From the NCBI GenBank assembly GCA_964534275.1, contig CAZHQG010000001.1:124001-188000 (forward strand): a stretch of DNA of 64,000 nucleotides, read 5' to 3'. A model generated the notes under the pieces. The model had not been told where the DNA came from, made no database searches, and saw only the letters and a program-made list of their open reading frames with translations. Of this stretch, positions 8,481 through 16,842 are shown piece by piece (position 1 is the first letter of the stretch; each line of letters begins with the position of its first letter). Both the position numbers and the translations under genes were made by a program. The DNA is from HRBIN30 sp964534275 (lineage in GTDB: Bacteria > Desulfobacterota > Binatia > HRBIN30).

Positions 8481-10394
8481 ATGATCCTGGACGGACGCGT
8501 ACCTCCTGGCCCGTTGGAGCAAAAATGGGATCGCCATCGCAACGAGCTTGCGTTGGTGAACCCGGCAAACAAGCGCAAGTACCACGTGATTGTCGTGGGT
8601 ACGGGCTTGGCGGGTGCGTCGGCGGCCGCGAGCCTCGCGGAGCTTGGCTACCAAGTGTCTGCGTTTTGCTTTCACGACAGCCCTCGCCGCGCGCACAGCA
8701 TCGCGGCACAGGGTGGGATCAATGCGGCAAAGAACTACCAGAATGACGGCGATAGCGTGTGGCGGCTGTTTTACGACACGATCAAAGGCGGGGACTTCCG
8801 CTCGCGCGAGGCGAATGTGTACCGTCTCGCACAGGTGTCGGTGAACATCATCGACCAATGTGTGGCTCAAGGAGTGCCGTTTGCCCGCGAGTACGGTGGA
8901 CTGCTTGCGAACCGTTCCTTTGGCGGCGCCCAAGTGTCGCGAACGTTTTATGCCCGGGGGCAAACCGGCCAGCAGCTTCTTTTGGGCGCGTACTCAGCCT
9001 TGTGTCGGCAAATCGGTCTCGGCCAGGTGAAGATGTACCCGCGAACGGAAATGCTGGACCTCGTGGTGGTAGATGGCCATGCAAAAGGGATCATTGCCCG
9101 CAATTTGTTGACCGGCGAGATCCAGCGACACGCCGCCGACGCGGTGGTGCTTGCAACCGGGGGCTACGGAAACGTCTTTTACCTCTCCACCAATGCCGTG
9201 AACTCCAACGTGACCGCCACCTACCGGGCGTACAAGCGAGGGGCGTTTTTTGCGAATCCGTGTTTCACGCAGATCCATCCGACTTGCATCCCGGTGAGCG
9301 GCGAACACCAGAGCAAGCTCACGCTCATGTCCGAATCGCTCCGGAACGATGGGCGTGTTTGGGTCCCGAAAAAGAAAGGCGACACACGCCCGCCCGACCA
9401 AATCCCAGAGGAAGACCGCGATTACTACCTCGAGCGCATGTACCCCAGCTACGGGAACCTCGCGCCACGAGACATCGCTTCACGCGCTGCCAAACGTGTG
9501 TGCGACGAAGGGCGCGGGGTTGGTCCGGGCGGTTTGGGAGTTTACCTCGATTTCAGCGACGCGATTCGGCGCTTGGGGATCGACGTGGTTCGGGAACGTT
9601 ACGGGAACTTGTTCGACATGTACCGCGAAATCACGAACGAGGATCCTTACAAGGTGCCCATGCGGATCTACCCCGCCGTGCATTACACGATGGGCGGCTT
9701 GTGGGTCGATTATAACCTCATGAGCAATCTCCCCGGGTTGTTTGTCATTGGCGAGGCGAACTTCTCCGATCACGGTGCCAATCGCCTTGGGGCTAGTGCG
9801 CTCATGCAAGGGTTGGCGGATGGCTATTTCATCCTCCCGTATACCATCGGTGACTACTTAGCGCGGTCGAAGCGGCCGAAACCGAATCCCGACAGTGCGG
9901 AGTTCCGCGAGGCCGAAGAGCGCACCCGCAAGGGAATTCAGCGCTTGTTCGAGATCAACGGGAAGTACCCGGTCGACATGTTTCACCGCCAGCTAGGGAA
10001 GCTGTTGTGGGATCACTGCGGCATGTCGCGCAGCGAGGCAAGCTTGCGCCATGCGCTCGAGGAAATCCCGAAGATCCGGGAACGGTTTTGGAGAGAGGCT
10101 CGCGTCACTGGCGGCCCAGAGGGTATCAACCAAGCCTTGGAGAGGGCGGGTCGCGTGGCCGATTTTCTCGAGTTTGCCGAGCTGATGTGTCTCGATGCGC
10201 TGGAGCGGCGGGAGTCGTGTGGCGGCCACTTTCGCGAGGAGTTCCAAACCGAAGACGGCGAAGCCAAGCGCGACGACGAGAACTTTTGCCACGTAGCCGC
10301 GTGGGAATATCGGGGTCCGAACGAGCGGCCCGAGCGGCATATCGAGCCCTTGCGATTTGAATTCGTGCAGCTCACCACCAGGAGTTACAAGTAA
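8481..10394 (+). CDS. sdhA: Succinate dehydrogenase/fumarate reductase flavoprotein subunit
   Basis: Catalytic subunit that oxidises succinate to fumarate with covalently bound FAD. In the 637 residues the FAD-binding loop is VIVVGTGLAGASAA (37-50) and His72 in RRAHSIAAQGG is the residue that is covalently flavinylated. RTFYARGQTGQQLL, QIHPTCIP and HGANRLGASALMQGL are active-site or FAD-contact motifs. The length, longer than the 580-590 residues of the proteobacterial E. coli type, agrees with the type-B enzyme and with the single cytochrome subunit next to it. Its last base overlaps the first base of sdhB (TAATG), so the two are coupled. Confidence 0.96.
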   Translation: MILDGRVPPGPLEQKWDRHRNELALVNPANKRKYHVIVVGTGLAGASAAASLAELGYQVSAFCFHDSPRRAHSIAAQGGINAAKNYQNDGDSVWRLFYDTIKGGDFRSREANVYRLAQVSVNIIDQCVAQGVPFAREYGGLLANRSFGGAQVSRTFYARGQTGQQLLLGAYSALCRQIGLGQVKMYPRTEMLDLVVVDGHAKGIIARNLLTGEIQRHAADAVVLATGGYGNVFYLSTNAVNSNVTATYRAYKRGAFFANPCFTQIHPTCIPVSGEHQSKLTLMSESLRNDGRVWVPKKKGDTRPPDQIPEEDRDYYLERMYPSYGNLAPRDIASRAAKRVCDEGRGVGPGGLGVYLDFSDAIRRLGIDVVRERYGNLFDMYREITNEDPYKVPMRIYPAVHYTMGGLWVDYNLMSNLPGLFVIGEANFSDHGANRLGASALMQGLADGYFILPYTIGDYLARSKRPKPNPDSAEFREAEERTRKGIQRLFEINGKYPVDMFHRQLGKLLWDHCGMSRSEASLRHALEEIPKIRERFWREARVTGGPEGINQALERAGRVADFLEFAELMCLDALERRESCGGHFREEFQTEDGEAKRDDENFCHVAAWEYRGPNERPERHIEPLRFEFVQLTTRSYK

Positions 10395-11140
10395 TGCGAC
10401 TGACGTTGCGCATCTGGCGACAAAAAGACGCGGCCTCTCCCGGGGCGTTCGTCACGTACGTCAAGGACAACGTCGTTCCCGACATGTCCTTTTTGGAAAT
10501 GCTGGATGCCTTGAACCGGGAACTTATCGAGCGCGGCGAGGAGCCGGTGGCATTCGAGAGCGACTGCCGGGAGGGCATTTGCGGTTCGTGTTCGCTTGTG
10601 ATCAACGGCATCCCTCATGGTCCCGGACGCGGCAAGGCCAGTTGCCAGTTGTACATGCGCCACTTCCGCGATGGCGACACGATCACCGTCGAACCGTTCC
10701 GGGCCAAGCCGTTCCCGGTGCTGCGGGATTTGATTGTCGACCGCAGCGCGTTCGATCGGATCATGCAAGCCGGCGGCTTTATTTCGGTGAATACCGGTGG
10801 TGCACCGGACGCCAACACCATCCTGGTGCCGAAACAAAATCAGGAACTTGCGATGGACGCGGCCGCTTGCATTGGGTGCGGAGCATGTGTGGCTGCCTGC
10901 AAGAACGCATCGGCCATGTTGTTCGTGGCGGCCAAAGTTTCCCACTTGGGCTTGCTGCCGCAAGGACAACCGGAGCGTTACCGGCGCGTGCGGAACATGG
11001 TTGCGCAAATGGACAAGGAAGGCTTCGGCGCGTGCAGCAATACGTTCGAGTGCGAAGCGGTGTGCCCGAAGCAAATTAGCGTGCGCTTTATCGCTCGCTT
11101 GAACCGCGACTACCTGCGCGCGACGTTGTTCGAGCCGTGA
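10394..11140 (+). CDS. sdhB: Succinate dehydrogenase/fumarate reductase iron-sulfur subunit
   Basis: Electron relay between the flavin and haem/quinone sites. The 248 residues show a plant-type [2Fe-2S] site at Cys58, Cys63, Cys66 and Cys84, a [4Fe-4S] site with CIGCGACVAAC (Cys159, 162, 165, 169) and a third set at Cys214, Cys220 and Cys224 (CSNTFECEAVC), expected for the [3Fe-4S] cluster and its neighbours. All residues needed for three clusters are present. It ends the sdhCAB unit and converges on the M20 peptidase gene, whose stop is 10 bp away, with no obvious intrinsic terminator between. Confidence 0.96.
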   Translation: MRLTLRIWRQKDAASPGAFVTYVKDNVVPDMSFLEMLDALNRELIERGEEPVAFESDCREGICGSCSLVINGIPHGPGRGKASCQLYMRHFRDGDTITVEPFRAKPFPVLRDLIVDRSAFDRIMQAGGFISVNTGGAPDANTILVPKQNQELAMDAAACIGCGACVAACKNASAMLFVAAKVSHLGLLPQGQPERYRRVRNMVAQMDKEGFGACSNTFECEAVCPKQISVRFIARLNRDYLRATLFEP

Positions 11141-11149
11141 GCCCCGAGG

Positions 11150-12544
11150 TTATGGGAGCTCCCGAATGAGCTCGACCAACCTGCGCGTCCCCTCGCGTAA
11201 GTTTGCGCGACTGATGCGCTCGTCGACACCGTGCATGCCTTGTAAGTCCGACTCGGTCAGCACGAACGGCGCGAACCCGTAGCTGGGAATGCCGCGCTCA
11301 CGGAAGTAATGGCTATCCGTAAACCCCGTGAGCACCGCAGGTACCGCACGTCCCTTTTCTTTGCGGGCAAGTGCCTCGATCGTTTGGTACAGCACGGCGT
11401 CGGTCGGTGAGGCCGACGGCGGAAAATGCAGCAGCGTTTCCACTTGGATGGTCGGATCGCCGACCAACTCGACGACGCGGCGAACAAAGGACTCAGGATC
11501 GCTGCCCGGGAGCAACCGGCAATCGAGTTCCGCCGTGGCCGACGCCGGGATGACGTTGGTTTTTTGCCCAGCGTGGATGACGGTGACCGCCAACGTATCC
11601 TGCACCAGCGCGGATTGCCGCGGCTCGAGCAAAAATTGTTGCCGAAACGGCTCGTTCTGCAGCGCGGCCCGCAGGTCGACGAAGTGCTTCGCTTGCTCCC
11701 CAACTTGAAAGGGAGCTAGCGCCGCAAAGTATCGCTGGACTTCCTCGGTGACGCGAACCTCCGGCGCCGCGGCAACGATGCGAGCAAGTGCGCGGACGAG
11801 CTTCGTGACGGCTGTCTCCGCCGGCGGGGTGGAGCCGTGTCCGGGTTTCCCGTGCGCAGTCAAGCGCAACCATAACGGGGTCTTTTCGGCGACGGCCACC
11901 TCGAACGCTAGCTCACCCGATGGCGTGGGTCGGATATGCCCACCTTCGTTCAGTACGAACGCAACGGGCCCGAGCTGGGGCAACAACTTCTCTACGAACC
12001 AGCCTGCCCCGAGCTTACCACCGGCCTCCTCGTCCGGCGTCGCGAGGAACACGACGTCGCGGGCCGGTTGCGCGCCATGGCGATGGAGCAGCAGCACGGC
12101 CAGCGCTTGCACGACGCCCAAGCCCTTGGCGTCCACGGCGCCGCGCCCGTACACGTACCCATTTTCTTGAACGCCGCCGAAGGGTGGGTGCTTCCATTCT
12201 TCCGGCCGAGCCGGCACGACGTCGAGATGATGCAACAAAAGCAACGCGCCTTTCTTGGTGCGGCCCGGCAACCGGACCCACACACCTCCCCGACCAGGGG
12301 CGGTTTCGAATACATGGGGTTCGAGCTTGGCGGCGCGGAACACGCGCTCCCAAAAATGCGCGGCGGCAAGTTCTTCGCCAGGCGGGTTGCTTGTGTCGAT
12401 GCGCAACGACTCGCTGAGAAGCGTTGCGGCCTCGGTCTCTGCGGCTTCCCAGTCGATGTCCTGGCCGATACACGGTAGCGCCAGGATTCCAGCAGCGATG
12501 AAGGCGCTAACAAGAAACACGACCTGGCAACATCGTCCTTTCAT
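11150..12544 (-). CDS. Secreted M20-family metallopeptidase
   Basis: Zinc-dependent exopeptidase or amidase of the M20/M25/M40 family, most like carboxypeptidase PM20D1 or acetylornithine deacetylase-type enzymes. From the start at 12544 the 464 residues begin with a signal peptide (MKGRCCQVVFLVSAFIAAGILALPCIGQ), so it should act in the periplasm or outside. Metal ligands are visible in LLLHHLDVVPA, GRGAVDAKG and DEEAGGKLGAGW, and the dimerisation-domain motif GKPGHGSTPP is intact. The start overlaps the stop of the upstream glyoxalase-fold gene by ATGA, so the two are co-translated. It is not clear why a cytosolic VOC protein is coupled to an exported peptidase. Confidence 0.88.
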   Translation of the reverse strand: MKGRCCQVVFLVSAFIAAGILALPCIGQDIDWEAAETEAATLLSESLRIDTSNPPGEELAAAHFWERVFRAAKLEPHVFETAPGRGGVWVRLPGRTKKGALLLLHHLDVVPARPEEWKHPPFGGVQENGYVYGRGAVDAKGLGVVQALAVLLLHRHGAQPARDVVFLATPDEEAGGKLGAGWFVEKLLPQLGPVAFVLNEGGHIRPTPSGELAFEVAVAEKTPLWLRLTAHGKPGHGSTPPAETAVTKLVRALARIVAAAPEVRVTEEVQRYFAALAPFQVGEQAKHFVDLRAALQNEPFRQQFLLEPRQSALVQDTLAVTVIHAGQKTNVIPASATAELDCRLLPGSDPESFVRRVVELVGDPTIQVETLLHFPPSASPTDAVLYQTIEALARKEKGRAVPAVLTGFTDSHYFRERGIPSYGFAPFVLTESDLQGMHGVDERISRANLREGTRRLVELIRELP

Positions 12545-12945
12545 TCCGCCGTCTCCTTGAGTTCGACGACGTAGCCGTCGGGATCGCGGACATAGACCGA
12601 CCAGCCCCAGCCGCGTGCTCCCATGCGCCATGCAGGTGTTTCATCAACCACCTGCACGCCCGCACCACGCAAGGCGGGAATCAGGTCCGCCACTGCGCCG
12701 CGGACGCCAATGCAGAAGTGGAGAAACCCGTTGTTTGCCTCGGGGCCAGGTCCGGCAAACGTCGGATCGGGAACCAGATCCAGCAGTTGCTCGCCAATGC
12801 GCACCGACACAAAAGGGCGCTGGCCGCTGCGATACTCGTCGAGAAAGAGCACCTCGAGACCCAAAAGCGAGCGGTAAAATGCGAGCGAGCGTTCCAGGTC
12901 GCGAACGCGGAGGACAAAATGGTCGAGATGGGTGACGTGGATCAT
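12541..12945 (-). CDS. VOC-family (glyoxalase/dioxygenase fold) protein
   Basis: A 134-residue vicinal-oxygen-chelate protein. The N-terminal motif THLDHFVLRVRDLERSLAFYRSLLGLEV and the C-terminal YVRDPDGYVVELKE are standard, giving the His8 and Glu metal ligands of the two beta-alpha-beta-beta-beta modules; the second-module histidine is in GFLHFCIGV. Members include lactoylglutathione lyase, fosfomycin-resistance proteins and ring-cleavage enzymes; the exact substrate cannot be told. ATG at 12943-12945. It is coupled to the M20 peptidase by a 4-bp overlap and is divergent from the EamA transporter across 85 bp. Confidence 0.9.
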   Translation of the reverse strand: MIHVTHLDHFVLRVRDLERSLAFYRSLLGLEVLFLDEYRSGQRPFVSVRIGEQLLDLVPDPTFAGPGPEANNGFLHFCIGVRGAVADLIPALRGAGVQVVDETPAWRMGARGWGWSVYVRDPDGYVVELKETAE

Positions 12946-13030
12946 GACCCGAGCCGTGTTTCGGCCAACGTTAGCTAGCCTGTTCCACAGGTGCGTTGCA
13001 AATCTTGACCAGGCTGCCTAGCAGCGGCGC

Positions 13031-13891
13031 ATGTCAGGCGAGGCGTTGGCCGCCGTTTTGTTGTCGTCGTTTCTGCACGCACTGTGGAACCTGTTCAACA
13101 AGGGGAGTCGCGATCGCTGGGCGTTTTTCCTCGCCCAAGGTGTAGTGGCTGCTTTGGCGTACTTTCCGCTGGCCGCTTGGATCGTGTGGTCCTACGGGCT
13201 GCCTGCTGGGGCGTGGCCGTGGGTGGTTCTTTCCGCTTTGGTGCATGCTGCGTACGCGGTGTACCTGCTCCGTGCTTACGATGCTGGGGACCTTTCCGTC
13301 GCGTATCCACTAAGTCGCACTGCCCCGGTGTTGCTGGTGTTGTGGGACGTCCTCGTGGCACGCGAGCCAGTGAACGGTGCGGGGGTTGCGGGTGCGCTTT
13401 TGGCGGGAGGTGGTGTGGTGGTGTTGCAGTGGCCGGCCGTGCGGACGCACGGACTTCGTTGGGTGTTCGCCGCACCGGTCACGCGCTATGCCCTCATCAC
13501 GGCTGTGTTCGTGGCGACGTTTAGCGTGATCGACAAGCAAGGTGTGCGCGTCGTGCATCCGCTCGCGTTTTTGTACTGCGCAAGCTTGGGTGAAACAGCA
13601 GTCATTGCGTTTCTCTTGGGGCAAGCGCGAACGCAGCGGCTGCGAGCAGAATGGCAGCGGAACGCGCCTCGGGTGGCGGCCACCGGCATTCTTGGGGGCT
13701 TTTCGTATCTGTTGATTCTGTGGGCGCTGGCAGCGGCGCCGGCGAGCTACGTTTTGGGGCTTCGCCAATGCAGCATCGTGTTCGGCGTGATTCTCGCGCA
13801 CTTCGTCCTACGTGAGATGGAAACGCGTTACCGTCTCGTGGGCGCAGCCGTTATCGCGCTCGGTAGCGCGCTGATTGCTGCTTACGGCTGA
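13031..13891 (+). CDS. EamA/DMT-superfamily transporter
   Basis: Inner-membrane exporter of the drug/metabolite transporter superfamily. The 286 residues form about ten hydrophobic segments in two EamA repeats; the first contains RAYDAGDLSVAYPLSRTAPVLLVLWDVLVAREPVNGAG and the second RQCSIVFGVILAHFVLREMETRYRLVGAAVIALG, both with the typical Pro/Arg and final Glu-Arg positions. Substrates of the family range from amino acids to nucleosides, and nothing adjacent narrows it. Its last 41 bases overlap the end of the convergent matrixin gene, an unusually long antisense overlap of two coding regions. Confidence 0.9.
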   Translation: MSGEALAAVLLSSFLHALWNLFNKGSRDRWAFFLAQGVVAALAYFPLAAWIVWSYGLPAGAWPWVVLSALVHAAYAVYLLRAYDAGDLSVAYPLSRTAPVLLVLWDVLVAREPVNGAGVAGALLAGGGVVVLQWPAVRTHGLRWVFAAPVTRYALITAVFVATFSVIDKQGVRVVHPLAFLYCASLGETAVIAFLLGQARTQRLRAEWQRNAPRVAATGILGGFSYLLILWALAAAPASYVLGLRQCSIVFGVILAHFVLREMETRYRLVGAAVIALGSALIAAYG

Positions 13892-14714
13892 GCCTCGCGA
13901 TGATCAGGGCAATGGCGAATACGAACGCAGGCCACCCTGGAGGTGCTGCCCCGGTGACCATTTGGCAGCCTTGGGAAGGGGTGGGCTGGGGCGGGCCCGG
14001 CTCCGGCGGGTAAATTGCCTGCAACCCCGCGATGTCGTCGGGCTGGAGGCGGTCGATGTTGCTTACCCGCGAGTTCATGATGGCGACGACTGTCTGCGGC
14101 GGAGTGGCTTCGTCGGGATGCGCCAAGCCAAGAACGTGTCCGATTTCGTGCAGCAACACACGGCGGATGTCGTACACGGGTTCGGGAACGCCGGTGGAAA
14201 CGTCGAACCGGATCGGCCCGTCGTACGCGTTCCAGCGCACACGCGCGTTTACGAACACCGGTGCATTCACCATCGTGCCCGTGTCTGGCCGATAGCAGTT
14301 GTTGGTGAGCTCGATGATGTCACCAAAATCGCGCCCGCAGAAATCGTTGGCAAACAGCACCGGGTTATCGCCAGCAGGTCCGGTATTGTCGCAGGCGTGG
14401 TTTGGACCTTGCCTGCCGCACGGGTCGAAAAAGCTGCCCCCCACCTGCACCTGGGTCCGCACCTTGGCGTTTTGCGCGTTCCACTCGTTCGCGGCGAGGA
14501 TCGTGTTTTCGTCCCATGTGCGTGTACCATTGAGCAGCGGGCCGCGCGCTGGCGCACCGAGGAACGACTTCAAGGTCACCGCTCCGTTTGGCCAGTAAAT
14601 GCAGCGGCTTCCGGGGTTACTGGGATTCACGCGGATGCATGCCCACCCGAGTGCACTGCGTGGGTCGGCAGCGACAAGCGCGACAACGGCTAGGGCAATG
14701 AGCTTTGCGTTCAC
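13851..14714 (-). CDS. Secreted matrixin-type zinc metalloprotease
   Basis: Extracellular protease of the metzincin group. Of 287 residues, the first 23 are a signal peptide (KLIALAVVALVAADPRSALG). The zinc site is HEIGHVLGLAH (His189, Glu190, His193, His199) and the Met-turn is Met213 in AIMNSR. Cysteines before the catalytic domain suggest disulfides. Residues 237-252 are a Pro-rich linker and 258-276 a hydrophobic segment followed by RKQQSARYRAR, so the protein is probably anchored to a membrane by its C-terminus or processed there. The start is GTG at 14712-14714 overlapping the preceding gene's TGA (GTGA). The end overlaps the EamA gene on the other strand. Substrate unknown. Confidence 0.87.
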   Translation of the reverse strand: MNAKLIALAVVALVAADPRSALGWACIRVNPSNPGSRCIYWPNGAVTLKSFLGAPARGPLLNGTRTWDENTILAANEWNAQNAKVRTQVQVGGSFFDPCGRQGPNHACDNTGPAGDNPVLFANDFCGRDFGDIIELTNNCYRPDTGTMVNAPVFVNARVRWNAYDGPIRFDVSTGVPEPVYDIRRVLLHEIGHVLGLAHPDEATPPQTVVAIMNSRVSNIDRLQPDDIAGLQAIYPPEPGPPQPTPSQGCQMVTGAAPPGWPAFVFAIALIIARLSRKQQSARYRAR

Positions 14715-15361
14715 TCGGGCTCCTTTGCCTCTGCTGGCCGTTGCAGCTCGTCTCGGATCCACTCGCGAAACTGATCGAGTGGAACCCCGCGGGCGGTGTC
14801 AGACGTTTTCCGCGGGAATCGTAAGGCTCGTCGGGAACGCCCAATGACCGGCAGCCCGTCGCTGCGAACCACGCGTGGGGTGCCGCGATCGTCCGGTACC
14901 ACCCGGAAGTAGCCCTGATGCACGCCGACCACAGGAAACACGGCGTGGCCATTTCCACGCACGAACAACAGCACCCGGTCTCCAACCACAAACCTTGGCA
15001 AATCGAGAATCTCGGCGCGAAAGCCGCCCTTGGTTCCTCCGGCAATATCGAGCATGAACTCCGAGGAGTCAGGAACGCCTTTGTGAACGAGCAGATCGGA
15101 CAAGCGTACCAAGGTCCGCTGAATACCTCGTTCGTCCGGTGCTTCTTCGATGCGCGTCACCGTGCCCTCCAAAATCAGGTCGGCCCTTGCAACGAGCTCG
15201 GAAAAGTCGCGCTCCGCAACTACGAGCGCCTGGGCTGCCGCTGCGCAAACGAGGAACCATGCGAAGGAGGCACCGCGGAACACGCGTAACACGGGCGCCA
15301 AACTAGCAAGGGGATTGGCGAACGGCCAGAACAAAAATGGGTAGCGGGACTTAGTAGCCAA
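14711..15361 (-). CDS. Secreted protein of unknown function (about 216 aa)
   Basis: Not recognised with certainty. The N-terminal region contains a basic stretch and a hydrophobic core (SFAWFLVCAAAAQALVVAERD) that looks like a signal peptide. The mature part reads as a small beta barrel: ADLILEGTVTRIEEA, TLVRLSDLLVHKGV, FVVGDRVLLFVRGNG, GYFRVVPDD. Similar domains occur before matrixin-like proteases in environmental genomes, and here the next gene is a matrixin overlapping by 4 bp, so a chaperone, inhibitor or surface partner role is possible. The frame opens with TTG at 15359-15361, eleven bases inside the end of the sulfatase-like gene; a later start near residue 25 would also keep the signal sequence. 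Confidence 0.7.
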   Translation of the reverse strand: MATKSRYPFLFWPFANPLASLAPVLRVFRGASFAWFLVCAAAAQALVVAERDFSELVARADLILEGTVTRIEEAPDERGIQRTLVRLSDLLVHKGVPDSSEFMLDIAGGTKGGFRAEILDLPRFVVGDRVLLFVRGNGHAVFPVVGVHQGYFRVVPDDRGTPRVVRSDGLPVIGRSRRALRFPRKTSDTARGVPLDQFREWIRDELQRPAEAKEPE

Positions 15362-16817
15362 GTTGGCGGAGCGCTTCTGCTTCGTGTGGTGCGAGAGTCG
15401 CTGCCGGGTGGCTCGCTGGGCCTGCGAACGGGCAGCGCCGCTCGTGCGCTTCGACCAATTGGCGCATGCGCGCGAGTTCCTCGGGTGCCTCGTGTTTGCG
15501 GTCGCGTTGCTCCGCGGGGGCGCTGGTCAGGTGGAACAACTCCTCGTGCTCGAGTCGGTCCCCCGTGGGAAGCGGAGGCAGGGTGCCAGATTGGCGCAAA
15601 CGTTCTTCGATTTGGCTGGACTGGGCTCGAGCCTCCGGAGCAAGCCACCGGCGGGCTGCGATGTATTTCCACTCCCCGCGCCAAAGCGCTCGGACAACGT
15701 TTCGTTCCGCAATGCCGAGCTCGCTGAAGCGTAGGCGTTCCCCGAGAGGCCGAGCGCCGAGGCCCACCTTGGCCGGAGCAAACAGCACTTCGCCGTCGTC
15801 GGCCGAGCCGCGCAGGCCGACCAGTTGGCGGAGGGTGGGAGCGACATCCACCAGGGATGCTGGTTGCGGTGAGTGTTCAGGTCGGATGACCCCGGGTGCC
15901 CACAATAAGAGGGGTACCCGTACGCTTTCCTGATACAGGGTCCATGCGTGCTCCACGAAGCCGTGCTCGAGAAACTCCTCTCCGTGATCCGCAGTGAGTA
16001 CGACTAATAGCCGGCGTCCGGTGTCGCGCGCGCGAAGACCCGCAAACAGTTCCTTCAGCGCCAAATCCGTGTGGGCGATTTCCGCATCGTAGCGTCGCAC
16101 GAGCTCGTGAAAGCGGGGGTCGCCAATACCGAACCCTGAGCGACGCAGCTCGGGCAGGTGCGGGCGGATGTCGCGATACAAGTCGAGCGCATCGGCTTCC
16201 GGGGCGAACGCTTCGAAACGGGCGAGCACTTCCGCTGGCGGATCGTAGGGGCCGTGCGGATCCAAGTAGTGCAAGTACAAAAACAGCGGCTGGGCTCGTG
16301 GCTCTTGCCAAAGCTCGATCGCTCGCCGGGTAAGTTGTGGGCCTGCACGGCTCACGCCCCACTGGCGGGCGAGATGCTCCACGTGGTGGAAACCACGCGC
16401 AAAGGCCGGATCCGACAACATGGTCGTGAGGGTGAGCATGACTGTTCGGTACCCAGCATTGGCAAAGTCTTCGGCAAGCGTGGTCGAGGAGTCCTTGGGT
16501 GTCGCGTTCCAACCGACGGCGCCAATGCAGCTCGGCCAGCGCCCGGTGAACAGCGCGGCTACGGATTCGCGTGTGAACGACGACGGCGCGACCGTGTTCG
16601 TGAACACCGCCGACTCGGCAGCGAGCTTGTCCAGGAAGGGCGACGTCGGTCGAGGGTAGCCCGAAAAACCCAGGTGATCGGCACGCAAGGTGTCGACGAC
16701 GATCAGGACTACGTCAGCTCCGCGAAGCGGCGCCGGTTCTGTGTGAGTTTGGCAACCCGCGCAAATCGTTAGTGCCAGCGCTAGCGCCGTGCGCGCGATC
16801 GAACGCAACGGACACAC
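15351..16817 (-). CDS. Sulfatase-like hydrolase with Thr at the formylglycine position
   Basis: Alkaline-phosphatase-superfamily protein (488 aa). The core starts with GADVVLIVVDTLRADHLG, whose Asp42 is a metal ligand. The later metal block is VVLTADHGEEFLEHG. In the segment that should read C/S-x-P-x-R, the sequence is T82-R-E-S-V...LFTG, so the cysteine converted to formylglycine, the proline and the arginine are all missing; a threonine could serve as direct nucleophile as in phosphatases or phosphotransferases. The GTG start at 16815-16817 follows AGGAG and gives a hydrophobic N-terminus ending CAGC, an imperfect lipobox, so it may be an exported lipoprotein. It starts 25 bp after the acyl-CoA dehydrogenase stop and its end overlaps the next gene. 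Confidence 0.8.
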   Translation of the reverse strand: MCPLRSIARTALALALTICAGCQTHTEPAPLRGADVVLIVVDTLRADHLGFSGYPRPTSPFLDKLAAESAVFTNTVAPSSFTRESVAALFTGRWPSCIGAVGWNATPKDSSTTLAEDFANAGYRTVMLTLTTMLSDPAFARGFHHVEHLARQWGVSRAGPQLTRRAIELWQEPRAQPLFLYLHYLDPHGPYDPPAEVLARFEAFAPEADALDLYRDIRPHLPELRRSGFGIGDPRFHELVRRYDAEIAHTDLALKELFAGLRARDTGRRLLVVLTADHGEEFLEHGFVEHAWTLYQESVRVPLLLWAPGVIRPEHSPQPASLVDVAPTLRQLVGLRGSADDGEVLFAPAKVGLGARPLGERLRFSELGIAERNVVRALWRGEWKYIAARRWLAPEARAQSSQIEERLRQSGTLPPLPTGDRLEHEELFHLTSAPAEQRDRKHEAPEELARMRQLVEAHERRCPFAGPASHPAATLAPHEAEALRQLGY

Positions 16818-16842
16818 GGTGCCACGCCAGCTCCTGCGCGGC

